From positions 185,770,807 through 185,834,806 of the forward strand of contig JAUPFV010000004.1 of assembly GCA_036936605.1 (NCBI GenBank): a stretch of 64,000 nucleotides of DNA, given 5' to 3'. The notes beneath the pieces are model-generated. The model worked only from the letters and a program-made list of their open reading frames with translations. It was not told the origin of the DNA and ran no database searches. Below are positions 44,801 to 54,539 of this stretch, one piece after another; position 1 is the first letter of the stretch, and the number at the start of each line of letters is the position of its first letter. This stretch comes from Limnanthes douglasii subsp. nivea. Taxonomy: Eukaryota > Streptophyta > Magnoliopsida > Brassicales > Limnanthaceae. The translations under genes and the position numbers were made by a program.

Positions 44801-45240
44801 TAATACTCTACTTGAGTCCAGATTTATAGTTATAAATCTGATATGGATATTGTATTGTCTTAATACTCTACTTGAGTCCAGATTTATAGTTATAAATTTG
44901 ATATGGATATTGTATTGTGTTTATGTTGTGATTCATTGATTTGATGAGTATATATGTATTGTGTTTATGTTGTGACTCATTGATCTGGTGAGTATATATG
45001 TATTGTGTTTATGTTGTGATTTATTGATTTGGTGAGTATATATGTACTGTGTTTGTGATTCAGTAAGTGTGTACTCATGTATTGTGTTAATGTTGTGAGT
45101 CAGTGATTTAGTGAGTATGTGTTGTGTCAATGATTTAGTGAGTATGTGTTAATATTGTGTTCGTGATTCAGAAAGTTTGTGTTAAGACTCATGTATTGTG
45201 TTGATGTTGTGAGTCAGTAATTTAGTATGTATGAATATCA
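44801..45240 (+). repeat. Minisatellites in the CACTA leader: 60-bp x2 and 44-bp x4 or more
   Basis: A 60-bp unit (TAATACTCTACTTGAGTCCA start) is repeated at 44801 and 44861. From 44911 a 44-bp unit (TGTATTGTGTTTATGTTGTG start) repeats at 44955, 44999 and 45043 with few changes, then decays into variants around GTGAGTCAGTGATTTAGTGA to about 45235. Confidence 0.92.
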
Positions 45241-45464
45241 TGTTGTATATCATATATATGGTGTGATGGTCAATTTTAGTTGTGTTTAAGCTGATGTAGA
45301 AATGGTAATTTCAATATTATGTTTTTAATTATGGTTTATGTATCTACTTGGGTTTATATGTCTGATAATTCCACAAGAACAGTTTAAGTATAAAAATACG
45401 AATTTTTATACTTGTTGTTGTTATTGTGTTTAATGTTTGAAATATGTTTATTTAATGTTTTCAA

Positions 45465-47786
45465 TTGTTCTTGGAAGGTATGGCTGGTAAGAAGCGAAAC
45501 TTCGAAGGAAAACAAGTCATGTTAGATAAGGTGAAGAAGTTACTGTTGGTTCCGATGCCTCAAATTCGCAACCGTTCCCTCAAACTCCTTGATGAAAAAT
45601 CCTCTCAACCCCGAGCTAGAAAGCCTATGTCAGGGAAGGTAGCTAATGTTCGTCTCCAAACAAGACATAATACTTACCTGAAACAAATTCCCATCCCTAC
45701 TTCTACTCAAACTCTCACTCCAACTCCCACTCCCACTCCCACTTCAACTCCCACTTCGACTGCCAGTCCAACTGGGGATGTTTCTACATCTGGGACATGT
45801 CTTAGCACTTCACCGGAGATAGAGTCTAGTGACTCTTCGCTAATTCCTAGCCCGTCTGAACCAAGCACATCTCACCATCCTCCTCCTTAAAGTATAGTTG
45901 AGGATTACGAATCTGAAATAGAGTTCAGAAGAGGAGGGGAAAGATACTGATGAGGGGGAATACAAGGGGGAAGATGCTGATGAGGAGGCCGACGAAGAAA
46001 TAGAAGTGGAGCAAGAGGATGGTGGCGCCAATCAAGAGGGAGTTGAACAAGAGGAGGTTGGTGACGCTCAAGAGGAAGTTAGCGGACAAGACGCTAGTGT
46101 TGATCAAGAGGGAGTGGTGAAGCATTGCAAATGTCGTGGGTATGCTTTACCTAAACCAAAGCTCAGTCTAGACATGTAAGTTTCTTAGTAGAATACAACT
46201 ACATTTATTTCCATTTAAATATTATTAATTTTTTGGTAAACTGATTTTTTTGTTTGTTTTAGAGTGTAGCCAGATGATATTCCTCGGTGATTTGCCCATG
46301 AAATAAGGCTTCGGCTTACAGGCTTCTGGGCGACTTTTGAGGAGACATCCTCTGATTCTAGGGTTGACATATGGAAGGCATTCAAGGTACTAACCGTATT
46401 ATTATTTGTCCATCTATTAATTTGTGGAATTGCATAACTCATTTGTTTTTGTTTTGTTTGTAACAATGCTACAATGTACAAGACAACAATCATGATGCTA
46501 TCCACATGCTGTTTTTGGGACAACTAAATAGTTGTTACAAGCATTTTGTGGCTAGAATGAAAGGAAGTGCCTTGAGGATAGCTAACATGCAACTTTCATC
46601 AGCTGAGCTGATCAATGTCCAACCACCCTTCTTAACGAATAAGCCAAGATTATAGAAGTCATGAGTTGATTTCTGGTGTAGTCCTAAGCAAATGAAGCTG
46701 TCGAAAACAAATTCGAGAAACCACAGAGCTCATCATGGTGGGGCAAGGACTCATGCTAGTGGGTCGAGGAGCCACTCCCGATCAGTTAGTTAGCATGCAC
46801 GTGTTTTTAATTACTTTAAATTTAAGCTGAGTTTATATTTTTAATATATTAATTTTTACTCTCTGGTGCAGTTTGAGGAAACCAAAGAAATGTTGTTGGT
46901 GGCCAAACGCCTGAGGTTTACATACAGTAAGAAGGATGGCTAGGGCAACGCTATGTCGGAATTTGTGAACCTCTCGTCTTTTAAAATCGTGGTATTTTTT
47001 TGGTTATATAAGTTTCTTATAAGATTATATCTATATGTACGTAGTATCTTGTATATTTGGTTTAGCTGATCATCGTATATACATGTTGCATAATAGGATT
47101 AGTAATTGTACGCAAGTTCTTGTGAGCTCTAAAAGACATTGTATATATATATTGCATAGCTAGATTACTAATTGTTTGTGCGTGCTTCACATTTTGAATG
47201 ACATTGCTATTGTCGAGCAACAATTTCTATATATGTTTTATAGTACGGTTAGTGTTTCATCTCTCGTGTTGTGAGCATTGGTTTTATATATTTTCCTGTG
47301 GTTATTGCCTTGTTTGTAAAATGCCATTGTCTGCTTAGTTTAACTACTCTTTTGTGCTTGTCGATGTAATTCATATGGTTATATGTTTTAATTGTTTCAT
47401 GCATAATAAAGGTCTTTAATTGTGTTCCGACAATTATAGGAAGAGTGGAAAGAAATCATCAGGTCAAGATATGGTGATGACATGACTAGCCAAGCTATCT
47501 TATAACATTGTTTGGGGGGAGTTCCTCACAAGGATCAATCTCTTTTGTCTTGGGTTGTGAGGAAGCAAAAACTTATGTGGAGAAGAACGAGAAAATGTCG
47601 GAGAGGATGGTGATGCTTAAGAAAGCTATCAAAATTCTCGTCGTACATTCTAAATGTGATGTTGTGGAGAAGATTATGTCGGGTGATGGGAATTGGTTCG
47701 ACGATGGAAATGAAAATAATGCAAGTGTTGGTGATGGCAGCGTAAATTGTAGTGGTGATGGTACTAGAGGTTCTTCTCCAGCTTGA
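45465..47786 (+). pseudogene. CACTA tnpA-like gene (plant transposase, Ptta/En/Spm type), intron-containing and decayed
   Basis: Exon 1 starts at ATG 45480, after a possible 3' splice site: MAGKKRNFEGKQVMLDKVKK, a TP-repeat stretch, then SPSEPSTSHHPPP and a stop at 45888-45890. A frame change leads into an acidic region (GEYKGEDADEEADEEIEVEQ) ending KHCKCRGYALPKPKLSLD at a 5' splice site near 46177 (GACATGTAAGT). The next exon at about 46261-46388 has a stop among FAHEIRLRLTGFWATFEETS. The exon near 46478-46790 contains HMLFLGQLNSCYKHFVARMK and a stop, later NSRNHRAHHGGARTHASGSR. The exon at 46872-46975 includes FEETKEMLLVAKRLRFTYSK. The last exon, from 47441, includes EEWKEIIRSRYGDDMTSQAI, a stop, and ORF 47508-47786. 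In this family the protein binds subterminal repeats. Exon edges are inferred by eye. Confidence 0.65.
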
Positions 47787-48716
47787 TTAGTTGTTTTATC
47801 TTGTATTTGTTAATGATACATTTTCAGATGTTATTTTGTATGATGTACAAAGGTTTGGGTGTATGTTGTACACCAATTTTGGTTTTTGTGTATTTTGAAT
47901 ACCTATTTTATGTTTTGTCATAACTTAATGTACATATGACGTCTCTTAATATATGTGTGTAATGTTTTATCAAAATCTTCAAGTTTTTGTAGCTGTATTT
48001 GAATTATTTAAATTAATATCATAGCTTATGATCTACCATAACTAAATTTCCCATAATAATACTTGGTGTTAATATAATTTTGTTATTTAACAATTTTAAT
48101 TAATTTTGTTTGAATACTTAGGCTTACAAAATTGAATCTAGGTATCATTGGACTTAATTGTACAAATTTTACATAGTTATATTTAGTAGTTAATAATAAC
48201 ACTACATTTTGGTTCTATAGGACTTAATTACAAGGTAAATTGAGTAGATAATGTAAATTGAGTTCATATACCATAATGTAAATTGAAAAAAAAGTAGATA
48301 ATGTGAATAGAAAAACAAGTAGTAATAAATCAAACATAAAGGCTAATACTAGAACTGATAGCATACTGCTACTCGGTTGACTCTAAAGCTGAAATTCAGT
48401 CCATCCTATTCACATAGCAAACATGTTACGGTCTATCTTCTTCACCTTAGCTTTACATACCCATGTCGAGAGCTTCATTCAGTAGGTGAGTCTTTGTACT
48501 ACCCATTTTTTTTTCGATTTTGATTGTTGGTTGCTGCTATAACGGCTAAGAGCTCAGATTGCCGCTCTAATTCTAAGATTCCAAATGTAAATCCAGTTAC
48601 CTAAATACATCACGTTAGATTAATCTATTTATTCTATCTCTATTCAAATCTAGTACGACTATCCTAGCTAGTGTCTTACACTTTTCTATTAAGAATCACA
48701 GGTTTTTGGCATATAT
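47787..48716 (+). other. CACTA intergenic region between tnpA-like and TNP2-like genes
   Basis: AT-rich with no coding similarity. It presumably holds the tnpA-like 3' UTR and the upstream part of the TNP2-like gene. Confidence 0.5.
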
Positions 48717-50184
48717 ATGCCTACTGATATTCCAACTGCTCGTGAGTGGATGTATCGTCATTTAAATGTTACTAACACGGTTGTTGCAGATGAATTCTTT
48801 GATGGTTTCGATGACTTCATCGTACGAGCTCAGATGCACATAAGTTCAATAGGAGAGAGTAGTTTAATACTGTGTCCCTGTTCAAAATGCAGAAATATTT
48901 ACCCTAATGCAGCTGATATAATGCACCAACAATAGTGAAACATGGATTTGTGGAAGACTACTACTGTTGGGTATATCATGGAGAGATTTTAGGGAGTGTA
49001 GATAATTCTCAGCGCAGTATGCTAACCAATTTGCTGGGGATGAATATCACGAGATGAGATGTGATGGTTTGGGATTCATGGAGCCCATCAATGAGGGTGA
49101 GGCGCTAAATGAGATTGCTGCAGCATACTACAAGCTGTTGCATGATGTTGATGAACTAGTTTACGAAGGTTGCACTACAATGTCTAAGTTAGCGTTGGTG
49201 TCCGAACTTATAAACTTGAAATCTGAGTGAAGGATTTCCAAGCGGAACCACGAGAAATATGTGTCTATTATGAGATGATTAACCCCAGACAGAGATAACA
49301 TAATTCTATTTACATATTGGCAAGCAAAGAAGTTGTTGATGCCTCTCCGTCTGCCTAACCAAAAAGTAGACGCATGTGTTGACAATTGTACGCTGTTTTA
49401 TGGAGATGCGGCCAGCCTCGAGTTTTGTTTATAGTGTGGTAAGTCTTATTAAAAAGTAGAATCTAATACAAGGAAAGGTGTAGCTCAAAAGGTGTTAAAT
49501 TACTTTCCCATACGACCTAGACTGCAAAGGTTGTATATGTCGGGAAAGACTGCTAAGAATATGATATGGCACTATCGTAATTCATCTATTGACGGATTCA
49601 TGACACACCCAATCAATGGTAGGGCGTGGAAGAATTTCGATAATTGTCATCCGGAGTTTGCATTAGAACCACGTAATGTGAGAGTTGGCTTGTGTACTGA
49701 TGGATTAAATCCATTTGATAAGTTTGCTACGAATTACTCTTGTTGGCCGGTGATGGTGTGCGTTTATAATCTGCCAACTGGTTTATGCATGAAGGATCCT
49801 TACATTTTTATAGCACTTAATCCTTGTAGTCCAGGAAGAGATCTTGATGTGTTCATGCGACCATTAGTCGACGAGCTTAAGCACCTGCGGGGTGATGGTG
49901 TTGTGACGTACGATGCTGAAAACTGGGTCAATTTTACGATGCGAGTAGCGCTAATATGGATGATCAATGATTTCCCCGCTTATGGCATATTATCCAGCTG
50001 GAGTACGCACGATAAATTGGCATGCCCGTATCGTACAACTGAAACAAATACACATTACCTTGCGAGAGGTAAGAAGGTATGTTGGTTTGATTGTCAGCAG
50101 AAGTTTCTATATAAGGACCACCCCAACAGGAAGAATAAAGTTGCATTTTTGAAAGGCAAAATAAAATGGTACTCCTTCGAATAA
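48717..50184 (+). pseudogene. CACTA TNP2-like transposase, N-terminal and core region
   Basis: 48717-48934 encodes the transposase-associated domain (AREWMYRHLNVTNTVVADEF, CPCSKCRN). It ends in a stop and continues in another frame (VKHGFVEDYYCWVYHGEI). The TNP2 domain starts near 49180 (CTTMSKLALVSELINLKSE, TYWQAKKLLMPLRLPNQKVD) with stops. It is then open from 49492 to 50184 for 230 codons: NYFPIRPRLQRLYMSGKTAK, GRAWKNFDNCHPEFALEPRN, VGLCTDGLNPFDKFATNYSC, VALIWMINDFPAYGILSSWS. TNP2 proteins cut CACTA ends. The core ORF is well preserved, but the gene as a whole is broken. Confidence 0.88.
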
Positions 50185-50930
50185 GTTTGGTGAATCCAAT
50201 CGCAAGCTTAAGTTACCAGGATATGGTACAGAATATCATTGGACAAAGAAAAACATTTTATTGGAGCTACTTTACTGGAAGGACAATATGATTAGGCACA
50301 ATATAAACATGATGTATACCGAGAAAAACAGTTTGGAGAACATGATATTTACTATCATGGATGTTAAATCAAAGACTAAGGACAATGCAAAAGCTAGGGA
50401 AGATATGGAGTATTTATGCTAAAGGAGCTATTTAATGACCAAAGGCTAGGAAAGGTTAAACCAAATGCTAATTATGTACTTAACAAAGACCAACAATAGG
50501 CTGTTCGAACATGGCTAGGAAATTTGAAGCTTTCAGACAGTTTTGCAAGCAATGTCTCACGCTGCACAGATGTAGAGAGTTTTGGTGGTTTGAAAAACCA
50601 TGATTTTCATATCCTTATGGAGAAATTATACTCGTTGCCTTCCGTCATTTGTTACCTAATCCAATATGGGAGACAGTAGTTGATTTGTGCCATTTTTCTC
50701 GAGACCTCTGTTCATCAACCCGTCGCGTTGAATATTTACTTGTGCTGGAGAAAAATATAGCACAAATAATATGTAAGCTGGAGAAGATATTTCCTTCGAC
50801 GTTGTTTGATGTAGTGGAGCATCTTCCAATTCATTTGGCATATAAGAGCTTAATGGTGAACCTTGTCAATATCGGTGGATGTATCGTTTTGAATCATAAG
50901 TTTTTTCTGATCGATTTTAGTAAATGATTA
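50185..50930 (+). pseudogene. TNP2-like transposase, C-terminal part with DUF4218-like region
   Basis: It continues from the core in a shifted frame: LPGYGTEYHWTKKNILLELL, MIRHNINMMYTEKNSLENMI, MDVKSKTKDNAKAREDMEYL, then stops. ORF 50649-50927 reads WETVVDLCHFSRDLCSSTRR and KLEKIFPSTLFDVVEHLPIH, the wording of DUF4218, which follows TNP2 in many plant CACTA transposases. Confidence 0.83.
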
Positions 50931-51019
50931 TGTTTTTTGGCTACGAATTAATCGATGCAAAACTCTGTTTAAACCTGGTTAGGTATCTTGGTAAGCTGAA
51001 GCTCAAGGTGACTCAAAAA

Positions 51020-52246
51020 ACATATGTTGAAGGATCCATCTCACAAGCATAGTTTCTCAAAGAGGTGTCATCGTTTTGTGGGTTGTAACAACATGAAAAT
51101 GTGCACACATATCAGCGACTACCACCAAGGAATGAGGATGGAGGCGAAGTCGAGGTTGACGAACGTTTATCAATTTTGCGGCACCCCGACGGACCAAAGA
51201 GATGCAGTAAGAAGTCCAAATACTTGTTTGAAAAATATTCAAACATGTTACACATATATGTCTTGAAGAATACCCCTGAAATTGCCACTATTATTGAGTA
51301 AGTATCTATTGATTTTCCACGATATAAAAATTACAATACTAATGTTTATTTTGCAGCCCCTACAATGCACAGTTTCATCAACTCAATCCTGATTCTACTG
51401 TAGCGGAGCTCGATCAATACTTTGTCGAGAGCTTTGGTCCTTGCCTGGAAGAATATGTAATATTCACTCTACTTGTTACTTCTTTGTTTAATCACCATTT
51501 TCTTGCTTTTATTTTTTTTAAGTACATACAATATCAAATTCATACGTATATGTTATCATGTTGTTACTGGTATGAACTCACTATCGTTGCGGTAGTAATT
51601 TCGATTTTGGTTAGAGTGGTTTCATTTAGCATAAGAGTGAGATTTTATGTAATTTACAGTAGCTATCTCCCTGTATTTTCTTCAATTATTTCAGTGTTGT
51701 TGCAGTAGTATCAGTAGGTTATAAATTAGTGTTGGTTTCTTGTTTTTTGTGAGTGCCATAAATTATCTTCTTTCATGCTTATTCATAGGTTGGTACAAAC
51801 ATTGATACATTGGACTATCGTATATTAACATTAGCGAATAGTCCTTATTGTGAGATTTGCAAGTTCGAGGGATATTACACCAACGGTTACCTCTTCGACA
51901 CAAAACGTGGAAGAGGGCATAAGAGAAACAATAGAGGTGTTATGGTTGATGGGACATATGGTGCTGATATGTTAGACAACTATGGAAAAATAACAGAAAT
52001 TTGGGAGGTGTCCTATGGTGGGGGGATGGAATCGATTATGTTTTTAAACACTATTGGTTTAGTAATGATATGAAAAACATTCGAATTCACCCTACAAATG
52101 GTTTGATAGAAATTCATCGAAGAAGTCAGATGTCACAACATGATCCATTCATATTGTCTACTCAAGCTCGACAAGTCTATTATTTTGATTATGTATCGAA
52201 AGAAGCATCTCATAAAGAATGGATAGTTGTATGCAAGAGCCCGTAA
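51020..52246 (+). pseudogene. TNP2-like gene 3' exons (DUF4216-like)
   Basis: 51101-51301 and 51355-51470 hold short coding-like pieces (AQFHQLNPDSTVAELDQYFV). 51470-51788 is probably intron. 51810-52246, in two frames, reads CEICKFEGYYTNGYLFDTKR, GVMVDGTYGADMLDNYGKIT, then YVFKHYWFSNDMKNIRI and SQHDPFILSTQARQVYYFDY. This matches the DUF4216 pattern found at the C-terminus of plant CACTA transposases. One frameshift lies near 52020. Confidence 0.8.
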
Positions 52247-52384
52247 TAGAATATACATGACCTATGTTATTCCGACCGACAATAGAGAATAAGTATTAGT
52301 TGCTGAAGCAACACAACAAGGAGTCTTACAAGAATTTGAAATGCCTCCGCCGGTGTCCATCAATCGTTTGTTTGGTTTTAAATT

Positions 52385-52720
52385 TTGTTAGTGTTGATGT
52401 TTATGCCCTGTGTTGATAGATATTATGTGTATGCTGCTATTTTTCTTGATAATTAATTCATGTTATGCCTAATTGTTAAGATGTTTCATGTGTTAAAATG
52501 TTTTATAGTGCATGTATTTTGAGTTTATTTTAATGCCTTTGTGTTGATAGCTATCAAGTGTATGTTGTTGTTTTACTTGATAATTACTTCATGTGTTAAT
52601 ATGTTTTATAGTACCTGTGCGTTAACTGTTAGTTTTAATGTGCATACCTCTGTGTTGCTAGATATTATGTGTATACCTCAAGTATTAATATGTTTCATGT
52701 GTTAATATGTTTTAATTTTG
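52385..52720 (+). repeat. Diverged tandem repeat downstream of the TNP2-like gene, about 115-130 bp units
   Basis: Phrases (C/T)TGTGTTGATAG(A/C)TAT(T/C) and GTGTTAA(T/A)ATGTTTTATAGT recur at about 52410, 52539 and 52649. Units are decayed and the third is shortened. Confidence 0.7.
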
Positions 52721-53690
52721 AGAATGCTATTTAGGTTTATGATTCTATGTTAAGATTTCATTTGTATAGTTCTAAATGTTGTTTTAGTGAATTGTCATAA
52801 TTTTGTTTAGGTTTATGCATGTGCGTTGGATTCAATTGTAGTGATGTTTAGAATTTATGCATATGTTAAATGTTTTTATTGGTCATGATGTTGTTTAGGG
52901 ATATAATTGTTGGGAAAACATTGGTTGATGCCATTGGGAGTAGGGGATTCCCCTCCAGCTTTGATAAATTTGTTCAAAATAAAGTTTGTTTCGAAGTTTG
53001 AATGGAATCCTCCAAGCCTAGTGAAACTATGATCAATGTAGTCAAAACAAAGTTTGCAATAATTATGTGGACTAATGTGTGAAGGCTTGGTTAGTTGTTG
53101 TTTTAGGACAAGTCAAGGTGGCTACTACTTTAATATAGGTTACTCATTCTATATCGAGAGACCTTCCATTTGGACTAGGTTTGCCAAGTTAAGTGCATAA
53201 ATTGTCACTCGAACCGGCGAGCTTGCAGGAAATCCTTTGTTGTTTTTTACTTACGGACTTTCTCGTGGAGCATTGTGTGCATGCTTTCCAATAAGCCATA
53301 TGTTGCTTGATCATCCTTGTTCTTTCTTTGTTATGTCTTTAGTTGTATATCCAATAAAGCATGAATTGACATATTCTGTACAAGTATCATCGGACACTAG
53401 AAGGCAGAAGAAGGAACAAAAGGAACATAAGGATAAGATGTATCAAGTTGAAGTCATCAAGTTATAGCTATAGGAAATTTTTGTTTGGATGTAAATTTTA
53501 TTTTCCAATCTTAATATGTATTGATGAATCGTATTTGGTAGATTATTATATTATAAGTTTGCGATAAAAAAATGTAGCTAGGTAGCTATGCAGCCCCCTG
53601 CATAGCTATCCTATGTTTCTAATGCCTACTGATATTTAACGATGGGCACATAAGAGAAGTGAAAATAACGTTACAACAGGTGAGCAACAC
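52721..53690. other. CACTA 3' region without a recognised gene
   Basis: No family resemblance. An ORF at 53237-53467 is unassigned. A perfect palindrome is at 53583-53608. Confidence 0.5.
53583..53608. repeat. Perfect inverted repeat
   Basis: TAGCTATGCAG and CTGCATAGCTA are exact complements separated by CCCC. It sits between the TNP2-like gene and the subterminal repeats. Confidence 0.93.
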
Positions 53691-54030
53691 TCTGCAACAA
53701 CAGAAAGTGGATTGGAATTAAATTCATATTCTTTCCAACATAAGTACAACACTGTTAGTGACTACAACAATTAGTTATCATGCAACAGAAGTGCAACGAA
53801 TTTTGCGACGGTGGACACACTAACAGAATTAACCGTTTTAATAAATTAGTGCAACAGAATTGTAACAACTCTTTCAATGTAGCAGTTGGTCATTGCAACA
53901 GATGTGCAACGAATGTGGCGACGATGGACATTAACAGACTTAACCGTTTCAATAAATTAGTGCCACACAATCGCAACAATTCTTGCAACGACGTTACCCG
54001 GTTCCACCGGGTCAAATATTGCAACGTCGC
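53690..54030 (+). repeat. CACTA subterminal repeats with GCAAC motifs
   Basis: At least ten GCAAC motifs, all in the same orientation, lie between about 53692 and 54025. A 113-bp unit beginning TGCAACAGA(A/T)GTGCAACGAA is tandem at 53781 and 53894. In En/Spm elements clustered short motifs near the ends are transposase-binding sites. Confidence 0.88.
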
Positions 54031-54132
54031 TCGTTGTAAAACTATGTCAAAAGAGTTTCGGTGGTAACTGAGTTTGGTTAATGACCCCACTTAACACAAC
54101 CGGGGCTTCCTGTCTCGAACCCGTTCTTAAGG

Positions 54133-54161
54133 CGTTGTAAAATCCAGTTTATCCAATAGTG
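54133..54161 (-). repeat. Right terminal inverted repeat of the CACTA element
   Basis: Read on the minus strand from the end: CACTATTGGATAAACTGG, then ATTTTACAACG. It begins with the CACTA signature and includes a motif related to the subterminal GCAACG repeats. Confidence 0.88.
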
Positions 54162-54164
54162 TCA

Positions 54165-54350
54165 TTTAGACTTGTGATTTTATCTAGTAACTGATTCATT
54201 AGAGCTTCAATGTCTGAATGAGTCTATTGAATTGGAATTTGATCATCTTCCTTATTTTCCTCCCTTTGCAAATCAAATCGCAATGCTTCGATTGTCTTTC
54301 TAACCAAAGGATTATTTCCATTCCATGGCTCTGTTATGAATCAACAGAAT
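54165..54350 (-). pseudogene. Gag leader region of gypsy 3
   Basis: Matches gypsy 2 bases 34734-34920 (GTGATTTTATCTAGTA, CAATGTCTGAATGAGTCT), confirming that gypsy 3 resumes right of the CACTA. The text after 54343 that should hold the primer site and the right part of the LTR is deleted. Confidence 0.8.
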
Positions 54351-54518
54351 TATAAGCGACCAGACTTACTCTAACAGAATTAGTTACACAAATGGGTTAA
54401 TTACACTTTAGTCCCCCATCTTTACAAATAGTCTAAAATATATCTTACATCTTTACAATTAATCATACAAGACTTTAATTCATTACATTTAAGCTCTTAA
54501 CATTCTTTATCCTAATCA
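54351..54518 (-). repeat. 5' LTR of gypsy 3, truncated
   Basis: Aligned with the outer 170 bp of the gypsy 2 LTR (GACCAGACTTACTCTAACAG, ..CCTAATCA). It lacks about 120 bp on the internal side together with the primer site. Confidence 0.87.
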
Positions 54519-54523
54519 CACAT
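54519..54523. repeat. Right target duplication of gypsy 3 (CACAT)
   Basis: Pairs with CATAT at 36498-36502. Confidence 0.55.
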
Positions 54524-54539
54524 CACATTTTCTTATTAA

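Larger units (their letters stand above)
44254..54161 (+). mobile_element. CACTA (En/Spm) transposon, left end missing
   Basis: The right end reads, in reverse, CACTATTGGATAAACTGG and is followed by gypsy 3 sequence (TCATTTAGACTTGTG matching gypsy 2 near 34732). The subterminal region is packed with GCAAC motifs. Inside lie a tnpA-like gene (45465-47786) and a TNP2-like transposase gene (48717-52246), both in plus orientation. The left terminus, which should also begin CACTA, is not present; gypsy protease sequence passes directly into CACTA internal sequence at about 44253. The 3-bp duplication expected of CACTA elements would be TCA (54162-54164) but has no partner. Confidence 0.88.
36503..54518 (-). 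mobile_element. Gypsy element 3 (Tat-like) inserted in LINE C, with antisense ORF and nested CACTA
   Basis: In minus orientation the 3' LTR is at 36503-36723. An antisense ORF on the plus strand follows (37232-40253), then a minisatellite, integrase, RNase H, RT and protease (40870-44250). After a CACTA insertion come the gag leader (54165-54350) and a truncated 5' LTR (54351-54518). Gag corresponding to gypsy 2 bases 33290-34730 is missing, as is the left end of the CACTA, so one deletion may have removed both. Domain order with an ORF antisense to pol next to the 3' LTR is known for the Tat lineage. Confidence 0.85.

Noticed and set aside
44801..45240. Regularly spaced repeats that could suggest a CRISPR array
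   Set aside because: Units are head-to-tail without unique spacers, and the context is a plant transposon.
45840..46125. Serine- and leucine-rich minus-strand ORFs
   Set aside because: They are antisense to the acidic exon of the tnpA-like gene (GAG/GAT codons read as CTC/ATC).
51484..51708. Hydrophobic 74-codon ORF
   Set aside because: It lies in the probable last intron of the TNP2-like gene; its T-rich composition produces the hydrophobic residues.
53619..53633. ATGCCTACTGATATT shared with the TNP2-like start at 48718
   Set aside because: A 15-base match is expected a time or two by chance in 64 kb, and flanks do not match.
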